64,000 nt of DNA from the NCBI GenBank assembly GCA_023231005.1, contig JALNWG010000007.1, positions 1 to 64,000 on the forward strand, written 5' to 3'. The stretch's first letter is position 1, and each line of letters starts with the position of its first letter. This DNA is from Bacteroidales bacterium (lineage in GTDB: Bacteria; Bacteroidota; Bacteroidia; Bacteroidales; FEN-979). Under the pieces are notes generated by a model. It saw only the letters and a program-made list of their open reading frames with translations, was not told where the DNA came from and searched no databases. Made by a program: the position numbers and the translations under genes. Below are positions 8,062 to 16,411 of the stretch, piece by piece.

Positions 8062-9570
8062 ATGATGAATGAGCTAACATCTTTGAACGCCAATCCACTC
8101 GTCCAATTTCTTGATAAAACCTCTGATGATTTTACAAAAGCCGATTTGATCCGCTATATTGAAAATCACGGGATTCAATTACTTAATTTGCGTTATGCCG
8201 GCGCTGACGGTCGGTTAAAAACGTTGAATTTTATTATCAAAGACCGGCAGCACCTCGACGGAATTCTGAGTGCCGGAGAGCGGGTAGATGGGTCAAGTCT
8301 GTTTCCCGATTATGTAGAAACCGGATCCTCCGATTTATATGTCATTCCAAGATACAGAACGGCTTTTGTAAATCCTTTTTCAGAAATTCCAGCCTTGGAC
8401 ATTCTTTGTTCATACTATGATAAAGATGGCCTTCCATTTGAAAATTCGCCAGAATATATTTTACGAAAATCACATGAAGTACTAAAAAAGAAGACCGGTC
8501 TCTCGTTTGAGGTGATGGGAGAGTTGGAATATTATATCATCAGTGAACAGGATAAACTTTTTGAGGCAGCCGATCAACGGGGATACCATGAATCCTCTCC
8601 GTTTTGTAAATGGTCCAACCTTCGTACCGAAGCCATGCAGTCCATTGCACGTTCAGGAGGATTTATTAAATATGCACATTCTGAAGTTGGAAATTTTACC
8701 GAATCCGGTCTGTCGTTTGAACAGAATGAAATTGAATTTACCCCGGTCAGGCTCGAAGATGCTGCCGAACAATTGCTCCTTGCCAAATGGATACTTCGCT
8801 CACTGGCTTACAAACATGGCGTAACGGTAACTTTTGCACCCAAGATCACAACCGGGAAAGCGGGCAGCGGGATGCATATACATACGCGGTTGATGAAGGA
8901 TGGTCATAGTGTGATGTTGGACGACGGAAAACTTTCCAATACCGCAAAACAAGCAATTTCAGGATATCTCGACCTTTCGCAATCGCTAACCGCTTTTGGA
9001 AATACAATCCCGACCAGTTATTTCCGCCTGGTACCTCACCAGGAAGCTCCTACCAATATATGCTGGGGCGACCGGAATCGGTCGGTACTGGTCAGAGTCC
9101 CCCTTGGCTGGGGCAGCAAACACAGCATGATCATTGATGCCAACCCAAAGGAACCAGATACACAAAAAGGGTTTGGGAGCCGTCAGACCGTTGAATTCCG
9201 TTGTCCCGATGGATCCGCCGACGTATATCTGCTCTTTGCCGGATTAACCGTAGCTGCCCGCCATGGATTTGAAATGGAAAATGCCCTTGCATACGCTGAA
9301 AAAACGTATGTGGATGTGAACATCTTCGAGGAAAAATACAAAACCCGTGTCAATCAACTCGGACAATTACCCGTTTCCTGCTGGCAATCGGCCGATTTCC
9401 TGCAAAAACAACGGAAAATTTACGAAGAGTACAACATTTTCCCACCCAAAATCATCGATGGCATTATCCGCCATCTGAAAAGTTACAACGATGAACATCT
9501 CCGTGAATCGATCAAGGATAATGAGAAGGAAATCGAAAAATTAGTCAGTACCTACCTCCACTGTGGATGA
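8062..9570 (+). CDS. glnA: Glutamine synthetase (type I-like)
   Basis: The enzyme makes glutamine from glutamate, ammonia and ATP. The 502-residue protein has the beta-grasp N-terminal domain with the YAGADGRLK strand. The catalytic domain shows FEQNEIEFTP (metal and glutamate ligands), GSGMHIHTRL (ATP/ammonium site), SYFRLVPHQEAPTN with GDRNRSVLVRVP (glutamate and phosphate binding Arg), and VEFRCPDGSADVYL. No adenylylation-site tyrosine loop of the enterobacterial kind is apparent. Two ATGs are adjacent at the start (8062 and 8065). It is single-gene, divergent from terC. A gamma-glutamyl ligase paralogue cannot be excluded, but all active-site blocks are present. Confidence 0.88.
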   Translation: MMNELTSLNANPLVQFLDKTSDDFTKADLIRYIENHGIQLLNLRYAGADGRLKTLNFIIKDRQHLDGILSAGERVDGSSLFPDYVETGSSDLYVIPRYRTAFVNPFSEIPALDILCSYYDKDGLPFENSPEYILRKSHEVLKKKTGLSFEVMGELEYYIISEQDKLFEAADQRGYHESSPFCKWSNLRTEAMQSIARSGGFIKYAHSEVGNFTESGLSFEQNEIEFTPVRLEDAAEQLLLAKWILRSLAYKHGVTVTFAPKITTGKAGSGMHIHTRLMKDGHSVMLDDGKLSNTAKQAISGYLDLSQSLTAFGNTIPTSYFRLVPHQEAPTNICWGDRNRSVLVRVPLGWGSKHSMIIDANPKEPDTQKGFGSRQTVEFRCPDGSADVYLLFAGLTVAARHGFEMENALAYAEKTYVDVNIFEEKYKTRVNQLGQLPVSCWQSADFLQKQRKIYEEYNIFPPKIIDGIIRHLKSYNDEHLRESIKDNEKEIEKLVSTYLHCG

Positions 9571-9580
9571 TAGATAATAA

Positions 9581-9636
9581 CAAGTGACCATTTTTCATTA
9601 TATGCCTTTTTGACAGTTGGTCCGATGGGTCACTTG
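9581..9636. repeat. 9-bp inverted repeat upstream of hsp20
   Basis: CAAGTGACC at 9581-9589 is the exact reverse complement of GGTCACTTG at 9628-9636, with 38 nt between. It lies just after glnA and before the small heat-shock gene. It could be an operator or an RNA hairpin. It does not match the CIRCE element. Confidence 0.5.
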
Positions 9637-9745
9637 CCGTTTTGTCAGATTTTGTTTTGATTTTTCCGTTTTTTTTGCCTGGTATATATTTTGACCATTT
9701 TTGGACAAAATGATAAAGTTTAACCAATAAGAAAGGAGCAATGAT

Positions 9746-10171
9746 ATGACACTTGTTAAATGGCAACACAGAAATCCGTTAACCGATATGGTTAGCAATA
9801 TTTTTGATAATGATCTGGGCGATTTTTTCGGAAAACGTTTCAGTGATCCGGCCGCCAATATCATGGAGAGTAATGATGCATTTCATCTTGAAATTGCAGC
9901 CCCTGGAATGGAGAAAAATGATTTCAAGATCAATCTGGAGAATAATATTTTAACTATTTCTTCTGCTGTTGAGGACGAGAAACGCGAGGAAGGTAAAAAT
10001 TATACCCGGAAAGAGTTTTATTACGGTTCTTTCAGCCGTTCGTTTACCTTGCCAAAGACCGTTGATCTGGATCAGATCAAAGCCGATTATGAAAACGGTA
10101 TTTTGAAGATCAATTTGCCCAAAAAAGATGAAGCAAGGATAGAACAGAAAAAAGAGATTAAGATTTCATAA
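9746..10171 (+). CDS. Small heat-shock protein (Hsp20/alpha-crystallin family)
   Basis: This ATP-independent holding chaperone binds unfolding proteins in the cytoplasm. The 141-residue protein has a short N-terminal arm, including the segment MVSNIFDNDLGDFFG. The alpha-crystallin domain runs from about residue 35 to the end, with FHLEIAAPGMEKNDFKI, the LTISS strand and the signature ADYENGILKINLPK. The C-terminal I-x-I-like tail is EIKIS. An unusually strong ribosome binding site, AAAGGAG at 9732-9738, sits 7 nt before the ATG. A strong terminator follows, so it is monocistronic. Stress induction is likely by family. Confidence 0.95.
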   Translation: MTLVKWQHRNPLTDMVSNIFDNDLGDFFGKRFSDPAANIMESNDAFHLEIAAPGMEKNDFKINLENNILTISSAVEDEKREEGKNYTRKEFYYGSFSRSFTLPKTVDLDQIKADYENGILKINLPKKDEARIEQKKEIKIS

Positions 10172-10197
10172 TGTTAAAGGGGAGAAATAATTGAATG

Positions 10198-10226
10198 CCC
10201 TACCGGAAACGGTGGGGTTTTTTTTT
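10198..10226 (+). terminator. Intrinsic terminator after hsp20
   Basis: CCCTACCG at 10198-10205 pairs with CGGTGGGG at 10210-10217 around a GAAA tetraloop, with one T-G pair. Nine T residues follow (10218-10226). Confidence 0.92.
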
Positions 10227-10227
10227 G

Positions 10228-11295
10228 TTAAAAGAAATGCCGGAATGGAAGCAATAACCACTCAAAAATCTTTTCGATCATGGGACGGCGGAACCATTCC
10301 TGATAATCAAAAGATTGTGAATTGTTGATTGTTTCGGAAACATGTTCCTTCAGCTGCCGGATAATTTCCGGGGCCGAACCAATCAAGGCTATTTCATACT
10401 GATAGCGAAAGCTTCTGTAATCAAAATTGGCGCTGGATATAGAAAAGATTTCACCATCAACCATGAGCAATTTAGCATGCAGGTTATAGGGAAGGTAAAA
10501 AAGCAGTTTGATACCGGCATTATGCAAAAGGCCCAGGTATTTATTCCGTAGAATATCGATCATCCTGACATCGGACCGTTTGGGCATGATGATTTTCACA
10601 TCAACACCCCGGTTCCCGGCTTCTATCAAAGATTTACGCAACATATACCCCGGAAGAAAATAGGGTGTCTCAATGACAATCGATTGATTAGCCTGGCGGA
10701 TTAGTTGCGTATATCTCTTTTTCAGACGCTGAAACTGGATCGATGGGACATCACGGATGATCTCAAAATCATCAAATTTGATTTTCCGGGTAAAGGTGAC
10801 CTTATTGGTAATGATATAGGGATTAAAAGCATCGAAATTTTCAAGGAAAACTTTTTTAAAACAAAACGATAACTCCTCTCCCTCTATTCTCAAACATAAT
10901 TCGCGCCAGTTCAGGTTATACCCGGTGATATTGGCGGACCCGATATAACATATTTTATCATCGATCACAACAATTTTCCTATGATCACGTCGGTGCCCCC
11001 GGGTAAAAATGTCGGAATTGAGTTTAATTTTTTCGAAAAACTTAATTTCACCCCCGAATTTTATCAAATCTGTAAAGAAAGACTCCGATACAGGCCCCCT
11101 CCCCCATGAATCGATCAAAATTTTTATTTTGACACCTTCTTTTGCTTTGCGTGTTAAAAGGTCGCGGAAGCGAACGCCCAGGTGATCATTGGCAAATTTA
11201 TATGTTTCCAAAAAAACATACTCCCCAGAAACAGAGATATCATGAAGCATCTGGTTATAATACTGAAGAGTGTCGTCGATTATCTGAAATTCCAT
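10228..11295 (-). CDS. Phospholipase D-superfamily protein, cardiolipin synthase-like
   Basis: Two HKD motifs define the family: HRKIVVID near residue 105 and HAKLLMVD near residue 273, each followed by the Gly/Ser/Asn strand (IGSANITG, ISSANFDYRS). Paired HKD proteins transfer or cleave phosphatidyl groups; bacterial cardiolipin synthases are the closest in length and layout. It has no N-terminal membrane helices, unlike ClsA. The longest frame begins at a TTG at 11325, but I use ATG 11295. A TATATTTG box on the minus strand at 11305-11312 lies between the two, so the TTG would be upstream of transcription. Substrate is inferred from family. Confidence 0.82.
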   Translation of the reverse strand: MEFQIIDDTLQYYNQMLHDISVSGEYVFLETYKFANDHLGVRFRDLLTRKAKEGVKIKILIDSWGRGPVSESFFTDLIKFGGEIKFFEKIKLNSDIFTRGHRRDHRKIVVIDDKICYIGSANITGYNLNWRELCLRIEGEELSFCFKKVFLENFDAFNPYIITNKVTFTRKIKFDDFEIIRDVPSIQFQRLKKRYTQLIRQANQSIVIETPYFLPGYMLRKSLIEAGNRGVDVKIIMPKRSDVRMIDILRNKYLGLLHNAGIKLLFYLPYNLHAKLLMVDGEIFSISSANFDYRSFRYQYEIALIGSAPEIIRQLKEHVSETINNSQSFDYQEWFRRPMIEKIFEWLLLPFRHFF

Positions 11296-11389
11296 ATTCA
11301 GGTTCAAATATATGAAAAGGTTCAATTCATTATTAAATCAACGACGATTTGGTTAATTTTTGTGTAAGTTTGCTCAAAAATTACACAAG

Positions 11390-12268
11390 ATGATCAAATC
11401 CATGACCGGTTACGGGAAAGCCGCAGTAGAAATTACCGGACGTAAGATTACGATTGAAATTAAAACCTTAAATAGTAAACAATTTGACCTAAACCTTAAA
11501 ATTCCTGGATTTTTTCGTGATAAGGAACTGGAGATACGAAATTTACTGACCCAAAAACTGGAGCGTGGTAAGATCGATTTGTATATTACAGCCGAGGCAA
11601 CAAGCGAACAGCTGAATTATTCCATCAACCATCCCCTTGCTCTGAAATACTACCAGGAACTCAAGTTGTTAAAAAAACAAATGCGCGATCATTGTGACCT
11701 TCTTCCTTTGGTTCTGAAAATGTCTGACGTGATGCAAACCACGCATGATGAAATGGATGAAAAAGATTGGAAAGTCGTTGCAAAAGGAATTGGACAGGCC
11801 GTTGAGCAAGTGAATGAATTCCGACAAGGTGAAGGAAAAGTTCTGGAAGAGGATATGTTAAAACGGGTACAAACAATCCTGCAATTTCTGGATGCTATTG
11901 AACCTTTTGAGAAGCAGCGTATGGATGAGATCAGAGCCCGGTTACAAAATGATTTTTCCAGAGTGTCGGGCGATTTTAACGGTTCTGCCCCAGATCAGAA
12001 CCGTTTTGAACAGGAACTGATTTTTTATCTTGAAAAATTGGATATCACAGAAGAGAAAGTAAGGCTTCTCAAACATTGTCAGTATTTTCTTGAAACGATG
12101 AGCGAAAACACATCCCAGGGGAAAAAATTAGGTTTTGTCACCCAGGAGATGGGGCGCGAGATAAACACCATCGGGTCTAAAGCCAGCCATGCCGAAATCC
12201 AGAAAATGGTGATCCAGATGAAGGATGAATTGGAAAAGATCAAAGAACAGTTGGGAAATATCCTCTAA
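11390..12268 (+). CDS. YicC family endoribonuclease-like protein
   Basis: The protein (292 residues) opens with MIKSMTGYGKA, the standard YicC start. It carries the N-terminal YicC-like domain with EIKTLNSKQFDLNLK and the C-terminal DUF1732 block with EKLDITEEKVRLLKHC and GREINTIGSKA. E. coli YicC is an endoribonuclease that acts in RNA decay. The frame extends upstream to a TTG at 11360, but a TAAGTTTG box at 11365-11372 lies between, so ATG 11390 is chosen. It leads yicC-gmk-nadD, a gene order common in this phylum. Confidence 0.92.
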   Translation: MIKSMTGYGKAAVEITGRKITIEIKTLNSKQFDLNLKIPGFFRDKELEIRNLLTQKLERGKIDLYITAEATSEQLNYSINHPLALKYYQELKLLKKQMRDHCDLLPLVLKMSDVMQTTHDEMDEKDWKVVAKGIGQAVEQVNEFRQGEGKVLEEDMLKRVQTILQFLDAIEPFEKQRMDEIRARLQNDFSRVSGDFNGSAPDQNRFEQELIFYLEKLDITEEKVRLLKHCQYFLETMSENTSQGKKLGFVTQEMGREINTIGSKASHAEIQKMVIQMKDELEKIKEQLGNIL

Positions 12269-12270
12269 CA

Positions 12271-12294
12271 AAATGGCGAAATGGCGAAATAATA
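12271..12294 (+). repeat. 8-nt tandem repeat containing the gmk start codon
   Basis: Units AAATGGCG (12271-12278), AAATGGCG (12279-12286) and AAATAATA (12287-12294) lie directly after the yicC stop. The gmk ATG at 12273 is inside the first unit. Related octamers are found at 49778 and 53450. Confidence 0.6.
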
Positions 12295-12848
12295 AAGCAG
12301 TAATTGTTTCAGCTCCTTCGGGGGCAGGAAAAACGACGATTGTTAAACATCTGCTTGCCTCTCTGCCTCAGCTTGAATTTTCTGTTTCCGCATGCAGCCG
12401 TCTGAAACGGCAGGGGGAGACGGATGGCAAAGATTACTTTTTTATTACAGCCGATTCGTTCCGAGAAAAAATTGCCCGGGATGAATTTGTGGAATGGCAG
12501 GAGGTGTATCCGGGAAGTTATTATGGCACCTTGAAGCCGGAATTGGAAAGGATCTGGAAATCGGGGAAAACGCCCATCTTTGATGTGGATGTACAAGGGG
12601 GCCTCAATCTTAAAAAATATTTTGGCAAAGAAGCGCTTTGTGTCTTTATTCGGCCTCCGTCTCTTGAAATTCTGATTCAGCGGTTACGTAGCCGGGGAAC
12701 TGAATCGGAAGAGAGTTTGTTTAAACGCATCGGCAAAGCGGAATCTGAACTTGCCTTTTCAAAACAATTTGATTTAGTGATCATCAATGATGAACTGGAT
12801 ATCGCTTGTTGTAATCTGATCGAGCAAGTACGGCTGTTTATTTCATGA
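12273..12848 (+). CDS. gmk: Guanylate kinase
   Basis: It phosphorylates GMP to GDP with ATP. The P-loop SAPSGAGKTT lies near residues 14-23 of the 191-residue protein, followed by the GMP-binding block with RLKRQGETDGKDYFF and the segment FVEWQEVYPGSYYGT. DVDVQGGLNLK matches the conserved family strand. The start at 12273, four nt after the yicC stop, gives the normal length; the longer frame from 12225 runs inside yicC. It overlaps nadD by 4 nt (ATGA), so translation is probably coupled. Confidence 0.96.
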   Translation: MAKWRNNKAVIVSAPSGAGKTTIVKHLLASLPQLEFSVSACSRLKRQGETDGKDYFFITADSFREKIARDEFVEWQEVYPGSYYGTLKPELERIWKSGKTPIFDVDVQGGLNLKKYFGKEALCVFIRPPSLEILIQRLRSRGTESEESLFKRIGKAESELAFSKQFDLVIINDELDIACCNLIEQVRLFIS

Positions 12849-13432
12849 AATCAAATCCTAAAACCGGTCTTTTGTTTGGATCGTTTAACCCGATCCATCT
12901 CGGTCATCTGATGATCGCTTCTTATCTATCGGAATTTACTGACCTGGAACAAATATGGTTCATCGTTTCTCCCCACAATCCGCTGAAGGAGAAAAAATCA
13001 CTCCTGGCCGATCATCATCGTTTGAGAATGGTGAATCTGGCTATTGAGGACGATTTGAAATTCAAAGCCTCGAATATTGAATTTAAATTACCGCAGCCTT
13101 CTTATACCATCGATACCCTCACCTATTTGCAGGAAAAATATCCGCTACAACAGTTTATTCCCATCATCGGATCCGACAACCTTACCTCTTTTAAAAAATG
13201 GAAAAACTGGGAAACGCTATTAAAGATTTACCAGATTTATGTCTACCCACGACCCGATACCGGAGATCATTTGTTTCATGATCATCCTTCTTTTACCATG
13301 ATTGATGCTCCTTTGATCACGCTCTCTTCTACCTTTATCCGGCAAGGAATCAAAGCCGGAAGGAATATGCGTCATTTCTTGCCTGAACCGGTTTGGAAGT
13401 ACATACAAGAGATGAATTTCTACCAAAAATGA
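12845..13432 (+). CDS. nadD: Nicotinate-nucleotide adenylyltransferase
   Basis: NadD joins nicotinate mononucleotide and ATP to form deamido-NAD. The nucleotidyltransferase signature is GLLFGSFNPIHLGHLMIAS (GxFxPxHxGH) near residues 8-26, and the C-terminal phosphate-binding block is LSSTFIRQGI. The SPHNPLKEKK loop and the IIGSDNLTSFKKWKNW block are also typical. Length 195 residues is normal. It is the last gene of yicC-gmk-nadD and ends 13 nt from a convergent hydrolase gene. Confidence 0.95.
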   Translation: MKSNPKTGLLFGSFNPIHLGHLMIASYLSEFTDLEQIWFIVSPHNPLKEKKSLLADHHRLRMVNLAIEDDLKFKASNIEFKLPQPSYTIDTLTYLQEKYPLQQFIPIIGSDNLTSFKKWKNWETLLKIYQIYVYPRPDTGDHLFHDHPSFTMIDAPLITLSSTFIRQGIKAGRNMRHFLPEPVWKYIQEMNFYQK

Positions 13433-13445
13433 AGAGAGATCCGCG

Positions 13446-14237
13446 TCAGAAAATCTTTTTTGCAAATCCCTGAATGGCTGCCATGGTTTCTTCCGGATAT
13501 TCGATGTATCCCATGTGTCCGCAATCGTGAAGCAACAGGATCTCACTTTGGTGAGGCAGCGAAACCATCTCCCATAATTTGTCAACCGGGGCTTTTGCAT
13601 CTTTCAATCCGAGGATAAAAAGAATGGGAAGATCCGTTGTTTTGAGTACTTCCGATTGGTCTTTCCGGCTTTTCATCCCTTCGAGCGCTGCAATGACAGC
13701 TTCCTTTGGCATTTTAGCTGCCTGCTGAATCAGTTTTTCGATCTCTTTGGCAAATTTTTTATGCACTTCCGGTGGAAACAACGCTGGAATAAACTGCGCA
13801 ATAAAACTGAACTTATCCTGATCTACAACATGGATGGTCCGGTTACGGTTTTCCATTTGATCCGGAGTATCCGGAAAACAATGGGAATGAAACAAACAAA
13901 ATCCCTTTAGTTTTTCAGGATACTTCGCTGCAAAAGCAAGGGTTGTATACCCTCCCATCGAATGACCCACCATGAGGCATTTCCCAATTTTAAGCTTTTT
14001 CAGCACGGTATAAACCACCTCTGCCAGAAGCTCCATGGTATGAATGGAAGCGACGGTTTCACTTTTTCCATGGCCCGGAAGATCAATACAAATGACCCGG
14101 TATTCTTCTGCCAGATCGGCCGAAAATGATTTCCAGATCTTGGATGTTTCCGTAAAACCATGTAAGAAAACGATCGGTTTTCCCTTTCCAGCTTCTGAGT
14201 AAAAGATGTTCTTTTTTTTGAATTTGATGGCTGCCAT
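13446..14237 (-). CDS. Alpha/beta-fold hydrolase
   Basis: The 263-residue protein has the oxyanion segment FLHGFTETSKIWKS and the nucleophile elbow GHSMGGY. The Asp block is ILGLKDAKAPVDKLW and the His block is DCGHMGYIEYPEE, so the Ser-Asp-His triad is complete. It resembles small cytoplasmic esterases and C-C hydrolases of the BioH/MhpC type; there is no signal peptide. The gene follows the Xaa-Pro peptidase by 6 nt on the same strand, so the two are likely co-transcribed. The substrate cannot be named. Confidence 0.85.
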   Translation of the reverse strand: MAAIKFKKKNIFYSEAGKGKPIVFLHGFTETSKIWKSFSADLAEEYRVICIDLPGHGKSETVASIHTMELLAEVVYTVLKKLKIGKCLMVGHSMGGYTTLAFAAKYPEKLKGFCLFHSHCFPDTPDQMENRNRTIHVVDQDKFSFIAQFIPALFPPEVHKKFAKEIEKLIQQAAKMPKEAVIAALEGMKSRKDQSEVLKTTDLPILFILGLKDAKAPVDKLWEMVSLPHQSEILLLHDCGHMGYIEYPEETMAAIQGFAKKIF

Positions 14238-14243
14238 GATTAT

Positions 14244-15629
14244 TTATTTCATTAGATTTTCAATTTCTGCTACTGTTTTTGGGATCGGCTTTCCCAACAC
14301 CCGGTGTCCGGTGGCGGTGACAAGAACATCATCTTCAATACGGATACCGCCAAAATCGCGGTAGGTTTCTACCATATCGTAGTTGATGAATTCAGCTAAT
14401 TTGTTTTCTGCTTTCCAGATATCGATCAATTCGGGGATAAAATAAATACCCGGTTCAATGGTCATAATAAATCCTTCCTGAAGTTTCCGGCCAAAGCGAA
14501 GAGAGGAAAGACCGAATTCCTTGCTACGGATTACCTCTTCATTGTAACCCACCAGGTCTTCATTCATGCCTTCCAGGTCGTGAACATCAAGTCCCAGAGG
14601 ATGGCCAAGGCCATGAGGAAAAAAGAGGGTATGGGCTCCTTTTTTAGCTGCTTCTGCCGGATCGCCTCTCATCAAACCAAGAGCAGTCAGGCCTTTGGCA
14701 ATCTCAGTGGCGGCAAGCAGGTGGACTTCTTTAAATGGGACACCTGGTTTGACAGCATCTATACCTTTCAGATTGGCATTCAGTACGACTTCATAAATTT
14801 CTTTCTGACGGCGGTTGAATTTTCCTCCAACAGGCACTGTCCGGGTAATATCACTGGCATAGTGAAGATCGTTTTCGCATCCGGCATCGGTAACCAACAT
14901 TCGTCCTTCTACCAAGGTATTTCCATGATGGTGGTTGTGAAGGGTTTGTCCATTGATGGAAAGAATAACCGGAAAAGACACAGGACCGCCATAAGATAGT
15001 GCAATTCCTTCGATGGTTCCGGCAATTTCCTGTTCAATAACACCTGGTTTGGCCATTTTCATGGCGGTAGTATGCATTTTCCAGGCGACATCAATCATTT
15101 TTTCAATTTCTTTGATTTCGACAGCCTCTTTTTTCATTCTCATTTTGATGATGGCTTTTACGAGAGGTTCTGAAACCTGTTCCTGTATCAGGAGATGAGG
15201 AATATCGAGCAGATCGGAGAGCCAGATGATGGTTTCACCCCGATATGGTGGGGCGAAATGAATTTTCCTTCCTTGTTTCAGCGTATTCCTGATCATTTCA
15301 TTCAGGGATGAAAGAGGGTCTGTGTTTTCAACCCCAATTTTCAATCCTTGTTCTTTCATTGAAGGTTGTTTCCCCATCCAGATGATATCATCGATTTCGA
15401 CATCATTTCCAAAAAGGAAATCTTTGTCTTCATCAATATCCAGAACTCCGGCAAGGTCGGGATGATCGAGACCGAAAAAATAGGAGAAGTTGCTATCCTG
15501 ACGAAAAGAATAGGTATTGGACGGATAGTTGAAAGGGACCTCCTGGTTCCCTAAAAACAGCACTATCCCGTTTGAAATTTCGGCTTTCAATTTTTTACGC
15601 CGTTCGATGTAAACATTTGAAGAGAACAT
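14244..15629 (-). CDS. Xaa-Pro aminopeptidase (peptidase M24B)
   Basis: The enzyme removes N-terminal residues that precede proline. The 461-residue protein has the AMP_N domain (residues about 1-150, with RQDSNFSYFFGLDHPD). The pita-bread metallopeptidase domain follows. Metal ligands are visible as the two Asp of TDAGCENDLHYASDITRT, the His of FFPHGLGHPLGLDVHD, and the Glu residues of TIEPGIYF and GIRIEDDV. It is cytoplasmic, with no signal peptide. A TATATTTG box on the minus strand at 15714-15721 may drive it. Confidence 0.92.
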   Translation of the reverse strand: MFSSNVYIERRKKLKAEISNGIVLFLGNQEVPFNYPSNTYSFRQDSNFSYFFGLDHPDLAGVLDIDEDKDFLFGNDVEIDDIIWMGKQPSMKEQGLKIGVENTDPLSSLNEMIRNTLKQGRKIHFAPPYRGETIIWLSDLLDIPHLLIQEQVSEPLVKAIIKMRMKKEAVEIKEIEKMIDVAWKMHTTAMKMAKPGVIEQEIAGTIEGIALSYGGPVSFPVILSINGQTLHNHHHGNTLVEGRMLVTDAGCENDLHYASDITRTVPVGGKFNRRQKEIYEVVLNANLKGIDAVKPGVPFKEVHLLAATEIAKGLTALGLMRGDPAEAAKKGAHTLFFPHGLGHPLGLDVHDLEGMNEDLVGYNEEVIRSKEFGLSSLRFGRKLQEGFIMTIEPGIYFIPELIDIWKAENKLAEFINYDMVETYRDFGGIRIEDDVLVTATGHRVLGKPIPKTVAEIENLMK

Positions 15630-15695
15630 AATTTAGACTGGATTTGAATTGTGAAAGTTTTATAAGGATTATCCTTTTATAAAAAAAATAGTTTT

Positions 15696-15703
15696 TACTT
15701 TTG
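15696..15703 (+). promoter_or_regulatory. Probable -7 promoter box for sdhCAB
   Basis: TACTTTTG matches TAnnTTTG and lies 31 nt before the sdhC ATG. No clear TTG is found at the -33 spacing. A minus-strand TATATTTG at 15714-15721 may serve the divergent peptidase gene. Confidence 0.45.
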
Positions 15704-15734
15704 AAACAATGAACAAATATATTAAAAGCTTGTT

Positions 15735-16406
15735 ATGAATTCTTCACTTTTAAGATTTTCTTCGATCACAAAAAAGATCTGTATGTCATTTTTGGGTCTG
15801 TTTTTGATGGTCTTTCTGGTTGTCCATCTGGGTATCAACCTTTGTTTGTTGCGAAGCGACGGCGGGGAGTGGTTTAATGCGGCAGCCCATTTTATGGGCA
15901 CAAATTACGTCGTCAAGGTCTTTGAGGTCATATTATTGGCCTGTTTTATTTTGCATATTCTGCTGGGAATCATTCTACAGGTTCAAAACTGGATGTCGCG
16001 ACCGGTCCGGTATGAAATCACCAATAAAACATATACTCCTTTTTTATCAAAGTATATGATTTATACCGGTTCTGTGGTTCTGATCTTTTTGATTCTTCAT
16101 TTCATGAACTTTTATTTTATCAAGCTCGGATGGGTAAGCAATATACATGTTTCGCCTGAAGGAGAGCCCAATTTTTACCTGATTGCTCAGGATTTGTTTA
16201 TTCAACCAGTCTATTCGATTATTTATATTTTATTATTTATCGTACTCGGGTTCCATCTCAACCATGCGTTTCAGTCGGCATGGCAAACTCTGGGGGTCAA
16301 CCACCCACAGTATAATACCTTTATCACCCGGTTTGGGACTGTTTATTCTATTGTTGTTTGTTTAGGTTTTATTTTCATCCCTCTTTATTTTTTACTTATC
16401 CGCTAA
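15735..16406 (+). CDS. sdhC: Succinate dehydrogenase/fumarate reductase cytochrome b subunit
   Basis: The 223-residue protein has five membrane helices with histidines placed for two b hemes (for example VVHLGINL, AAHFMGTNY, FILHILLGI, LILHFMNFY and GFHLNHAFQSAW). This is the single-subunit b558-type anchor of the Bacteroidota and epsilonproteobacterial complexes. It binds menaquinone and passes electrons to or from SdhB. It leads sdhC-sdhA-sdhB; sdhA begins 6 nt downstream. Direction of catalysis cannot be decided from sequence. Confidence 0.92.
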   Translation: MNSSLLRFSSITKKICMSFLGLFLMVFLVVHLGINLCLLRSDGGEWFNAAAHFMGTNYVVKVFEVILLACFILHILLGIILQVQNWMSRPVRYEITNKTYTPFLSKYMIYTGSVVLIFLILHFMNFYFIKLGWVSNIHVSPEGEPNFYLIAQDLFIQPVYSIIYILLFIVLGFHLNHAFQSAWQTLGVNHPQYNTFITRFGTVYSIVVCLGFIFIPLYFLLIR

Positions 16407-16411
16407 TCATC

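Noticed and set aside
11296..11325. Longer start of the phospholipase D-type protein (TTG at 11325)
   Set aside because: A TATATTTG promoter box lies downstream of it, so it would not be transcribed; ATG 11295 is used.
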